Of a stretch of DNA of 64,000 nt, positions 27,832-35,298 are shown one piece after another. Where the stretch lies: positions 62,001-126,000 of the forward strand of contig NZ_JABWGO010000015.1 in NCBI RefSeq assembly GCF_013363995.1, read 5' to 3'. This DNA comes from Nonomuraea rhodomycinica. Lineage in GTDB: Bacteria > Actinomycetota > Actinomycetes > Streptosporangiales > Streptosporangiaceae. The position numbers and the translations under genes are program-made. The notes under the pieces were generated by a model. The model was given only the letters and a program-made list of their open reading frames with translations, searched no databases and had not been told where the DNA came from. The stretch's first letter is position 1, and every line of letters starts with the position of its first letter.

Positions 27832-29079
27832 ATGCCGAAAATCATATTCACCGTCGACCAGTCGAAACCGATGCGCGAGCAGGAAACTCCCGGACACAAC
27901 AGATGGCACCCGGACATTCCCGTGGTGGACATGGTCCGCCCCGGAGATGAATTCCGGGTCGAATGCCGGGAATGGACCGACGCCCAGATCGGCAACAACG
28001 ACTCGGCGAACGACGTACGCGACGTCGACCTGACCAGAGCGCACATGCTCAGCGGACCGATCGGCGTCGAGGGAGCCGAGCCCGGCGACCTCCTGGTCGT
28101 CGACATCATGGACCTCGGCCCGGTGCCGCAGCAGGTCGGCGACGCGCCAGGACAGGGGTGGGGTTACACCGGCATCTTCGCCAAGGCGAACGGCGGCGGG
28201 TTCCTCACCGACTACTTCCCGGACGCGTACAAGGCGATCTGGGACTTCCACGGAATGGTGGCCATGTCCCGCCACCTGCCGGGTGTCCGGTTCACCGGCA
28301 TCACCCACCCCGGGCTGTTCGGCACGGCGCCGTCGGCCGACCTGCTCGCGACCTGGAACCGCCGGGAGCAGGCGCTCATCGACACCGACCCGGACCGGGT
28401 CCCGCCGCTCGGCCTCCCGCCGCTGACCGACAACGCGCTCTGCGGCACGGCGACCGGCGAGGCGATGGAGCGGATAGCCAGCGAAGGCGCCCGTACCGTC
28501 CCGGCGCGGGAGAACGGCGGCAACCACGACATCAAGAACTTCACGCGCGGGGCCCGGGTCTTCTACCCGGTCCACGTGAACGACGCGAAGCTCTCCGGAG
28601 GTGACCTGCACTTCAGCCAGGGCGACGGCGAGATCACGTTCTGCGGCGCGATCGAGATGGGCGGTTTCATCGACTTCCACGTCGACCTCATCAAGGGCGG
28701 CATGGAGAAGTACGGCGTGACCACCAACCCGATCTTCATGCCCGGGAACGTGGAGCCGCGCTACTCCGAGTTCCTGTCGTTCATCGGGATCTCGGTCGAC
28801 CACGACACGGACACGAACTACTACCTCGACGCGACGGTGGCCTACCGCAGGGCCTGCCTCAACGCGGTCGAGTACCTCAAGAAGTGGGGCTACACGGGAG
28901 AGCAGGCGTACCTGCTGCTCGGGTCGGCCCCGATCGAGGGGCGCGTCAGCGGGATCGTCGACATCCCGAACGCGTGCTGCTCGCTCTACCTGCCCACGGC
29001 GATCTTCGACTTCGACGTCCGTCCGACGTCGGAGGGGCCGGTGCGGGAGGACCGTGGACAGTGCGCAGTGACGAGCTGA
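27832..29079 (+). CDS. fmdA: Formamidase (acetamidase/formamidase family)
   Basis: A 415-residue cytosolic amidohydrolase of the acetamidase/formamidase family. MPKIIFTVDQSKPM opens the protein. VVDIMDLGPVP, FTGITHPGLFGTAPS, ENGGNHDIKNFTRGARVFYPVHV and GDGEITFCGAIEMGG are family blocks. It hydrolyses formamide to formate and ammonia. The start is set by GAAGAAGGACATC before the ATG. Together with the upstream zinc ribbon and channel it forms a short amide-utilisation operon closed by a strong terminator. Nitrogen control would be expected, but I could not place a GlnR site. Confidence 0.95.
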   Translation: MPKIIFTVDQSKPMREQETPGHNRWHPDIPVVDMVRPGDEFRVECREWTDAQIGNNDSANDVRDVDLTRAHMLSGPIGVEGAEPGDLLVVDIMDLGPVPQQVGDAPGQGWGYTGIFAKANGGGFLTDYFPDAYKAIWDFHGMVAMSRHLPGVRFTGITHPGLFGTAPSADLLATWNRREQALIDTDPDRVPPLGLPPLTDNALCGTATGEAMERIASEGARTVPARENGGNHDIKNFTRGARVFYPVHVNDAKLSGGDLHFSQGDGEITFCGAIEMGGFIDFHVDLIKGGMEKYGVTTNPIFMPGNVEPRYSEFLSFIGISVDHDTDTNYYLDATVAYRRACLNAVEYLKKWGYTGEQAYLLLGSAPIEGRVSGIVDIPNACCSLYLPTAIFDFDVRPTSEGPVREDRGQCAVTS

Positions 29080-29090
29080 CCTGTCCACCG

Positions 29091-29120
29091 TGGGGCCCCG
29101 CCGCGGCCGGCGGGGCCCCA
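29091..29120 (+). terminator. Strong terminator hairpin after fmdA
   Basis: TGGGGCCCCGCCG-cggc-CGGCGGGGCCCCA, a 13-bp perfect stem with a 4-base loop, begins 12 bases after the fmdA stop codon. An AT-rich stretch (ATTAAAATTT) follows within 20 bases. Confidence 0.85.
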
Positions 29121-29395
29121 CTTCGTCAGCCGTCATTAAAATTTCCGCCAAGAACGGGATGCCCGCCTGAAGCGCCCGGCCGGGCCGGGACGCCCGTCCC
29201 ATCGGGCCTGCGGCCCCGACTCCCCGCGCCTGCACGGGCTTTACCCGAGTACAGGCTGACAAGCTGTCCATAAAAACCGGCAAAACACTGGGTATCATCA
29301 CAAAAAGACCTAGATGGTGATACACCTCCCCAAACAGGCGCAGACCCCCGGCATTTTTCTGGCGCGCCTGCCCTTTGCGAAAGGTCAATCAGTCC
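29121..29395. promoter_or_regulatory. Intergenic region with inverted repeat before the 29396 gene
   Basis: This gap has no gene. At 29292-29323 it holds GTATCATCA and TGGTGATAC, an inverted repeat (8 of 9 matching) with a 14-base spacer in a locally AT-rich stretch. It may be an operator or promoter feature for the downstream gene. Confidence 0.35.
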
Positions 29396-29827
29396 ATGAA
29401 CAACGACGCGGTGTGGGTCCGAGGCGTCACCGGGATGCAGTTGCACCACACCACAGACCTCCAGGACGCCAGCCGCTTCCTGGGCAACGCGGTGATGGCG
29501 CTGCGCGCCGCCCACGTCCGAACCGGCGACGCCCGATACTCCAGCCTGGCCTCCCAGCTCAAGAGCATGGCGGCGGAGACCCGCGTGCTGGAGAACCAGG
29601 CGCGGGAGCGCATGCACGGGCTCCACTCGGAGAACCCCGAGATGTTCACCCGCTGCCGCGAGGGCGAGGAGCCCTGGCCGGACGAGATCCAGGCCGGCTT
29701 CATTCCCCGCCACACCTGCCAGGACCAGTGCCTGTACCATGACCACGACGTCCTGGACGCCATCATGCAGTGCACCTGCGGCCAGCCCCCGTGCCGCGCC
29801 TGCGCCATCGGCGGCGCCCCGGCCTGA
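29396..29827 (+). CDS. Hypothetical protein with C-terminal Cys/His cluster
   Basis: A 143-residue soluble protein starting at MNNDAVWVRG, with GAAAGG about 11 bases upstream. The middle is helical (ASRFLGNAVMALRAAHVRTGDARYSSLASQLKSM). The C-terminus is rich in cysteine and histidine: HTCQDQCLYHDHDVLDAIMQ, then CTCGQPPCRAC. That arrangement suggests metal binding. Family not recognised. Confidence 0.75.
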   Translation: MNNDAVWVRGVTGMQLHHTTDLQDASRFLGNAVMALRAAHVRTGDARYSSLASQLKSMAAETRVLENQARERMHGLHSENPEMFTRCREGEEPWPDEIQAGFIPRHTCQDQCLYHDHDVLDAIMQCTCGQPPCRACAIGGAPA

Positions 29828-29885
29828 CCCGGCCCTGGCGGGCACACTGTGAGTGAGAGTCGCCACCTCACCAAGGGGGTCGTCC

Positions 29886-30344
29886 ATGACACCCGGCTCC
29901 AAGCTCACCGAGGCCCGCTGGACCCATGTCGCCCTGCCGAGCTGCGACCTGGACCGGGCGATCGAGTTCTACACGACGATGACCCCGCTCGTGGTGGTCG
30001 CCCGGCACGCGGACGAGCACGGCCGCAACGCCTGGCTGTCCAACGACGGCCAGGCGGAGAGCCCGTTCGTGCTCGTCCTGGTGGAGTTCGCCAAGGACCG
30101 GGGCAAGCCGCAGCCGCACCTGGCGCCGTTCGCCCACCTGGGCATGGAGGTGCCGGAACGCGCGGACGTGGACCGCATGGCCGACGAGGCGCGGCGGGCC
30201 GGCTGCCTGCACTGGGAGCCCATGGATCTGCCCGATCCGGTGGGCTACGTGTGCGCCTTGACGGACCCGGACGGCAACGTGGTGGAGATCTCCCACGGGC
30301 AGAAGGTCTACGAGGAGGTCCGCGCCCTCTGGGGTGATCGCTGA
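29886..30344 (+). CDS. VOC family protein (glyoxalase-like)
   Basis: A 152-residue VOC-fold protein. It opens WTHVALPSCDLDRAIEFYTTMTPL, with a metal-ligand His in WTHVA. A second His occurs in FAHLGMEVP, and Glu in DPDGNVVEISHGQ ends the second half. The start at 29886 follows AAGGGGG. Small-molecule lyase, isomerase or resistance functions are all possible within this fold. Confidence 0.85.
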   Translation: MTPGSKLTEARWTHVALPSCDLDRAIEFYTTMTPLVVVARHADEHGRNAWLSNDGQAESPFVLVLVEFAKDRGKPQPHLAPFAHLGMEVPERADVDRMADEARRAGCLHWEPMDLPDPVGYVCALTDPDGNVVEISHGQKVYEEVRALWGDR

Positions 30345-30394
30345 GTCCGGCCCGGATCATCGTGCGCGGGCCGTGCGGGACCTACGCTGACCTC

Positions 30395-30808
30395 ATGCCG
30401 CCGTGTCTCGACGTCTACGTCTGGGTTCCGGAGCGGAACCCCGAGACTCTCGGGCGTTTCGTCGACGACTACGTCGACGGGGACGGCTGCGGCGACGGCC
30501 AGCGCCACGGCCGCACCCGCTACCTCAGAGCGCGCGCCCCCCATCACCAGGCGATCATCACGTCCACCCGTGACGGGGCGACCGTCCTCGGACTCAGCGT
30601 GGACGCCCCCGACGACCTGCCGGCGGTCCTCTCCCTGGCCGAAGACCTCATGGGACGGCTGCTGCGGCAGTTCTCCGCCCCGGCCGGACGCGCGGGCGTC
30701 GAGCTGCCCCCGGCCGAGGACCGCTCCGAATGGCACGACGACGCGCTCGTGCTGCTGCGCATCGGTGAACCCCCGCCCCCTGAAGCAGGCTTTCAGCGGC
30801 CGTCGTGA
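30395..30808 (+). CDS. Hypothetical protein, probably leaderless
   Basis: A 137-residue protein starting MPPCLDVYVWVPER. TACGCT lies 6-7 bases before the ATG with no ribosome site, as in leaderless actinomycete genes. The fold looks alpha/beta (DVYVWVPERNPETLGRFVDDYVDG, then QAIITSTRDGATVLGLSVDAPDDLPAVLSLAEDLM). No known family identified. Confidence 0.7.
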   Translation: MPPCLDVYVWVPERNPETLGRFVDDYVDGDGCGDGQRHGRTRYLRARAPHHQAIITSTRDGATVLGLSVDAPDDLPAVLSLAEDLMGRLLRQFSAPAGRAGVELPPAEDRSEWHDDALVLLRIGEPPPPEAGFQRPS

Positions 30809-30832
30809 GCCCCGCCCCCCGGCATGGGGCCC

Positions 30833-32317
30833 TCAGTGGCCGTGGCCCGTGAACTCGCCGGCGTTGTCGGCGCGGGCCGGCAGGAGCAGGGCGGCCGCGA
30901 CCACGGCGAGGGACAGCACCGCACCGATGATGAAGGCCAGCCGCATGCCGTCGAGCTGGGCCAGGGTGGCGGAGACGTCCTGGGCCTTCAGGGCATCGGC
31001 TCGCGCGCTCATCACGGTGATCACGAGCGCGGTGCCGAAGGCCGCGGCGACCTGCTGCAACGTGCTCAGGATCGAGCTGCCGTGCGAGTAGAGGTGCGGC
31101 GGGACCGCGCCGAGCCCGAGGGTGAAGACCGGGGTGAAGGTGGCGGCCAGGCTCACCATCAGCAGCGCGTGCAGGCCGAGGAGCTGCCAGTACGGCATGG
31201 TCATCGTGACCTGGGTGAAACCGGCGAGCGCCAGCGTGATCCCGATCGCGCCCGGGATGACCAGGATCCGGCCCCCGAGCTTGTCGAACACGCGCCCGAC
31301 GGTCGGACCGAGCAGTCCCATCGCGAGACCGCCCGGCATCACGAGAAGCCCGGTCTCCAGAGGGCTGAGCCCGCGGATGTTCTGCAGGTACAGCGGCAGC
31401 AGGATCATCGAGCCGAGCATCGCCATGAAGGCGACCGACATCAGGATCAGCGCGACCGTGTAGGTGCGGTGGCGCAGGGTGCGCAGGTCCATCAGCGGCG
31501 CGCCGCGCTTCTGCAGCGCGAGCTGGCGGACGACGAAGACGGCGATGGCGACCAGCCCGGCCGCCACGATCGTGGCGGCGACGCGGACGTCACCGCCCTC
31601 GAACTGGCTCAGCCCGTAGACCAGGCCGCCGAAGCCGGCCGCCGCGGTCATCACGCTCAGCCAGTCGATGGTGCTGAACTCGGGCTCGCCCACGTTCTCG
31701 AGCTGCTTCAGGCCGCGCCAGGCGATCAGGGCGGCGATGGGGAGCACCACGGCGAACAGCAGCCGCCAGGAGCCGAACTGCAGGATCACTCCCGAGACCG
31801 CCGGCCCCATCGCGGGCGCCACCGAGATGGCCAGCGTGACGTTGCCCATCACCCGGCCCCGCTCGGACTCCGGCACCACCTGCATCAGCGTGGTCATCAG
31901 CAGCGGCATCATCACCGCCGTGCCGGATGCCTGGATGATGCGGGCGCCCAGGAGCACGGCGAACGTCGGCGCGACCGCGGCCAGCGCGGTGCCGAGCAGG
32001 AACAGCCCCATCGCGGTGGTGTAGGCGACGCGGGTGGACACCCGCTGCAGGAACCATCCGGTGATCGGGATGACCGCGGCCATGGTCAGCATGAAGGCGG
32101 TGGAGAGCCACTGCGCGGTCTGCTCGGTGATGTGCAGGGCGTCCATCAGCCGCGGGATCGCGTTGATCATGATGGTCTCGTTCAGGATGACCACGAACGT
32201 GGCGAGCACCAGCAGCCGGATCACGGCCGGGGTGCGGCCTGAAGCGGCGGCCGCGGGGCTGGCGGGTGAGTCGAGCTGTGGGCTGGACACGGCACCTCGA
32301 TCTGAGTTGTCGGACAT
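30833..32317 (-). CDS. MFS multidrug exporter, DHA2 (14-helix) type
   Basis: A 494-residue transporter. DHA2 features are VVILNETIMINAIPRLMDAL in helix 1, the helix 2-3 loop region, and motif C-like APAMGPAVSGVI in helix 5. It expels drugs by proton antiport. I start at MSDNSDRG (32317); an in-frame ATG at 32371 would add 18 residues. It is divergent from a TetR gene across an intergenic region carrying two near-identical palindromes, so it is very probably repressed by that TetR. Confidence 0.92.
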   Translation of the reverse strand: MSDNSDRGAVSSPQLDSPASPAAAASGRTPAVIRLLVLATFVVILNETIMINAIPRLMDALHITEQTAQWLSTAFMLTMAAVIPITGWFLQRVSTRVAYTTAMGLFLLGTALAAVAPTFAVLLGARIIQASGTAVMMPLLMTTLMQVVPESERGRVMGNVTLAISVAPAMGPAVSGVILQFGSWRLLFAVVLPIAALIAWRGLKQLENVGEPEFSTIDWLSVMTAAAGFGGLVYGLSQFEGGDVRVAATIVAAGLVAIAVFVVRQLALQKRGAPLMDLRTLRHRTYTVALILMSVAFMAMLGSMILLPLYLQNIRGLSPLETGLLVMPGGLAMGLLGPTVGRVFDKLGGRILVIPGAIGITLALAGFTQVTMTMPYWQLLGLHALLMVSLAATFTPVFTLGLGAVPPHLYSHGSSILSTLQQVAAAFGTALVITVMSARADALKAQDVSATLAQLDGMRLAFIIGAVLSLAVVAAALLLPARADNAGEFTGHGH

Positions 32318-32472
32318 GACGGGGTCATGGCTGGCGTCGCAGCCGCGGGTCTCACAAGAAGTCGTGGTCATGCACAGTCTGACCGGCACCACCGACAAAA
32401 CTCATCGCCCCCCGCCCAGCATTCCGGCAAGTGCCGCGAAATGTCACCCGATTTTCACCCGGCGGACAGGCC

Positions 32473-32490
32473 GGAGTGAGCACTCACTTC
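32473..32490. promoter_or_regulatory. TetR operator copy 1
   Basis: GGAGTGAGCACTCACTTC, near-palindromic, differs at two positions from the perfect palindrome 27 bp to the right. It lies on the MFS-gene side of the intergenic region. Confidence 0.75.
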
Positions 32491-32494
32491 GCTC

Positions 32495-32524
32495 TTGACG
32501 GAGTGAGTACTCACTCCGTACCGT
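32495..32524 (+). promoter_or_regulatory. tetR promoter with operator copy 2 between -35 and -10
   Basis: TTGACG (32495-32500) and TACCGT (32519-32524) are separated by 18 bp. The perfect 18-bp palindrome GGAGTGAGTACTCACTCC (32500-32517) fills that spacer. The ATG at 32531 is six bases past the -10, so the message is probably leaderless. Binding there would block transcription, the classical autorepression layout. Confidence 0.75.
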
Positions 32525-32530
32525 GGACCC

Positions 32531-33163
32531 ATGACCGATGAACCGCGCCGGCGCCGCGCGCCGGGAATGAGCCCGGAACAACGACGAGCGATGATCGTCC
32601 AAGCCGCCCTGCCGCTGATCGCGCAGCACGGCGCGGCGATCACCACCCAGCAGATCGCCCGCGCGGCGGGCATCGGGGAGGCGACGATCTTCCGCGCCTT
32701 CGCCGACAAGGACGCCGTGCTCGAAGCCTGCATGGCGGAGGCCGCCAACCCCGCCGGGCTGCTGCGCGAGCTCGCCTCCATCCCCCTCGACCAGCCGCTC
32801 GCCGACCGCCTGACCGAGGCCCTGGACGCGATGCGCGCCCACCTGGACAGGATGGGCGCGGTCGCCGGGGCCCTCATGACCTCAGGGCACCGCGCGGGCG
32901 GCGACGACCGGCGACGCGAGAGCGGCGACGACCGGCGACGTGAGGGCGGCACGGGCCGCGCCGAGTCGCTGGGCATGGTGCGCGAGGCGGTGGCCGAGCT
33001 GCTCCAGCCCGACCAGGACACGCTGCGCCTGCCGCTGGACCTGGTCGCGGAGGGCTTCCTGGCCATCAGCATGGCCGCCGGCCGCGCCGGAGCCACGCTC
33101 AGCCACCCCGACTTGGTGGACCTGTTCCTGCACGGCGCGCTGACCGGCGGGAGCGACCACTGA
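32531..33163 (+). CDS. TetR/AcrR family repressor of the divergent MFS exporter
   Basis: A 210-residue TetR regulator. The DNA-binding domain is MIVQAALPLIAQHG with ITTQQIARAAGIGEATIFRAFADKD. The middle carries an octapeptide duplicated by a 24-bp tandem repeat (GDDRRRES, GDDRRREG, DNA about 32899-32946). It is divergent from the exporter with shared operators, and three bases after its predicted promoter and start the arrangement suggests leaderless autoregulation. Its last codons lie in the first unit of the 20-bp repeat array that follows. Confidence 0.92.
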   Translation: MTDEPRRRRAPGMSPEQRRAMIVQAALPLIAQHGAAITTQQIARAAGIGEATIFRAFADKDAVLEACMAEAANPAGLLRELASIPLDQPLADRLTEALDAMRAHLDRMGAVAGALMTSGHRAGGDDRRRESGDDRRREGGTGRAESLGMVREAVAELLQPDQDTLRLPLDLVAEGFLAISMAAGRAGATLSHPDLVDLFLHGALTGGSDH

Positions 33164-33270
33164 CCGGCGGGAGTGGGCGCTGACCGGCGGGAGTGGGCGC
33201 TGACCGGCGGGAGTGGGCGCTGACCGGCGGGAGTGGGCGCTGAGCGGCGGGAGTGGGCGCTGAGCGGCGA
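33140..33270. repeat. 20-bp tandem repeat array, six copies plus a partial
   Basis: CTGACCGGCGGGAGTGGGCG repeats head-to-tail from the last codons of the tetR gene into the gap before drrA. The final copies read CTGAGCGGCGGG. The first copy encodes the TetR C-terminus and its stop codon. No coding role for the rest. Confidence 0.9.
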
Positions 33271-33361
33271 CGCCTGCGCATCACCGGCCACGGCGGTCCC
33301 CGGGAAACCGGTGAAACCCGGGCGAGGGTGCCGTGAAACCGGCGCCGCCGACAGTGGGGCC

Positions 33362-34465
33362 ATGAGCATCACAGAACTCGGACGCGCCGGGGGCGACCTG
33401 TCCCCCGGCGCGGGCGCCGACCTCGCCGTACGTACGGAAGGGCTGGTGAAGACGTTCGGCGAGCACCGTGCCGTCGACGGGATCGACCTGGTCGTCCGCC
33501 CCGGTGAGATCTTCGGCGTCCTCGGCCCGAACGGCGCCGGCAAGACCACCACGCTACGGATGCTGGCCACCCTGCTGACGATCGACGCGGGCCGCGCCGA
33601 GATCTTCGGGGTGGACGTGGCCGCCAACCCGCACGTGATCCGCCAGCTGGTCGGCGTCACCGGACAGTACGCCTCCGTCGACGAGAACCTGACGGCCCGC
33701 GAGAACCTCTGGCTCTTCAGCCGCCTGCAGGGCATAGCAGCGCCGCGCGCCCGGCGCATCGCCACCGAGCTGCTGGGCCAGTTCGGCCTGGAGAAGGCCG
33801 CCGACAAGCCGATCGCGCAGTTCTCCGGCGGCATGCGCCGGCGCCTCGACCTGGCCGCCAGCCTGATCACCAGGCCGCCGCTGATCTTCCTCGACGAGCC
33901 GACCACCGGTCTCGATCCGCGCACGCGCGGCCAGATGTGGGACACCATCCGCGGCCTGGTCGCCGACGGCTGCACGGTGCTGCTGACCACGCAGTACCTG
34001 GACGAGGCCGACCAGCTCGCCGACCGCGTCGCCGTCATCGACCACGGCCGCAAGGTCGCCGAGGGCACCCCCGACGAGCTGAAGACCGCGGTCGGCAACT
34101 CCACCCTCCAGTTGCTGCTCGCCGAGCCGGATGAGGTGCCCACCGCCGCGCAGGTCGTGCGGCGCGTCCTCGGCTCCGACCCGGTCCTCAGCCCGGAGCG
34201 GGGCCGTCTCAACGTCGCCCTCGACCAGGCGGACCTGGCGGCGGACGTACTGATCGCGCTGCGCACCGCCGGGGTGTCGATCTCCTCGGTCAGCGTGGCC
34301 AAGCCCAGCCTGGACGAGGTGTTCCTGGCCCTGACCGGCCACGAGACCGGCGGCGGCGAGACCGGCGGAACAGAGGAGTCCGGCGGAACGGAGGAGTCCG
34401 GCGGTTACCGCGAGTCCGGCGGTTACCGCGAGTCCGCCGGTTCCGGCAGGGAGGAGAACCGATGA
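33362..34465 (+). CDS. ABC transporter ATP-binding protein, DrrA (drug resistance) type
   Basis: A 367-residue ATPase of the daunorubicin-resistance DrrA class. Walker A is GPNGAGKTTT, the signature is FSGGMRRRLDLAASL, Walker B is LIFLDEPTTGLD, and the switch follows (TTQYLDEADQLADRV). The C-terminal DrrA-type regulatory domain ends in PSLDEVFLALTGH. After it comes a 35-residue Gly/Glu/Ser repeat tail (GGTEESGG, GGYRESGG). It overlaps the permease gene by four bases. The pair would export a drug or lipid. Confidence 0.93.
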   Translation: MSITELGRAGGDLSPGAGADLAVRTEGLVKTFGEHRAVDGIDLVVRPGEIFGVLGPNGAGKTTTLRMLATLLTIDAGRAEIFGVDVAANPHVIRQLVGVTGQYASVDENLTARENLWLFSRLQGIAAPRARRIATELLGQFGLEKAADKPIAQFSGGMRRRLDLAASLITRPPLIFLDEPTTGLDPRTRGQMWDTIRGLVADGCTVLLTTQYLDEADQLADRVAVIDHGRKVAEGTPDELKTAVGNSTLQLLLAEPDEVPTAAQVVRRVLGSDPVLSPERGRLNVALDQADLAADVLIALRTAGVSISSVSVAKPSLDEVFLALTGHETGGGETGGTEESGGTEESGGYRESGGYRESAGSGREENR

Positions 34466-35298
34466 GCACCGTGATCGCACCCGCCCGTGGGGCGGTCCGG
34501 GCCGCCGACCGCGTGGCGGCCGCCCGGCGCCGCGTCACCCTGGGGGAGACGCTCGGCCAGACCCTGGTGATGGCGTGGCGGGCGCTCAAGAAGATGCGCC
34601 GCAACCCGGAGCAGTTCTTCGACGTGGCGTTCCAGCCCATCCTGTTCACCGCGATGTTCGCCTTCGTCTTCGGCGGCGCCATCGCCGGCGACGTGGAGAG
34701 CTATCTGCCGCTGATGATCCCCGGCATCCTCTCGCAGACCGTGCTGACGACGTGCATGGCCACGGGCACGCAGCTGCGCGAGGACCTGGAGAAGGGCGTC
34801 TTCGACCGGTTCAAGTCGCTGCCGATCGCCCGGATCGCGCCGCTCGCCGGCCCGATGGTGGCCGACCTGCTGCGGTACGCGATCGCGGCCACGCTGACCT
34901 TCGGCATGGGCCTGGTGATGGGCTACCGGCCGGGCGGCGGGGCGGGCGGCGTGCTCGGGGCGATCCTGCTGGCGATCCTCACGGGCTGGTCACTGGCCTG
35001 GGTCTTCACCTGGGTCGGCACGATCGCCCGCAGCGCCCAGGCGGTGCAGGGCATCTCAATGATGATCTTGTTCCCGCTGACGTTCCTGTCGAACGCGTTC
35101 GTCCCGGTCGACACCCTGCCCGGCTGGCTGGCCGCGTTCGTCCGGATCAACCCGGTCTCACACCTGGTCACGGCCGCCCGCGACCTCGCCAACAGCGCCC
35201 TGATCAGCGGAGAGGTGGCCTGGACGCTGCTGGCGTGCCTGATCGTCGTCGCGATCTTCGCCCCGCTGTCGGTACGCAGCTACAAGCGGCACATGTGA
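34462..35298 (+). CDS. ABC-2 type permease, DrrB family
   Basis: A 278-residue ABC-2 permease with six membrane helices. NPEQFFDVAFQPILFTAMFAFVFGG and the loop GVFDRFKSLPIARIAPLAGPM are typical of DrrB. The end is FAPLSVRSYKRHM. The start ATGA overlaps drrA, so the two are made together. Its last 141 bases are also read on the other strand as the C-terminal tail of the AfsR-like regulator. Confidence 0.93.
   Translation: MSTVIAPARGAVRAADRVAAARRRVTLGETLGQTLVMAWRALKKMRRNPEQFFDVAFQPILFTAMFAFVFGGAIAGDVESYLPLMIPGILSQTVLTTCMATGTQLREDLEKGVFDRFKSLPIARIAPLAGPMVADLLRYAIAATLTFGMGLVMGYRPGGGAGGVLGAILLAILTGWSLAWVFTWVGTIARSAQAVQGISMMILFPLTFLSNAFVPVDTLPGWLAAFVRINPVSHLVTAARDLANSALISGEVAWTLLACLIVVAIFAPLSVRSYKRHM

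Noticed and set aside
30824-32242. A 472-codon plus-strand frame opposite the MFS exporter
   Set aside because: The sequence is His/Gln/Asp/Arg-rich without motifs, and the opposite strand is a clear 14-helix transporter.
33140-33270. 20-bp repeats considered as a CRISPR array
   Set aside because: The repeats are directly adjacent with no spacers and there are no cas genes in the window.
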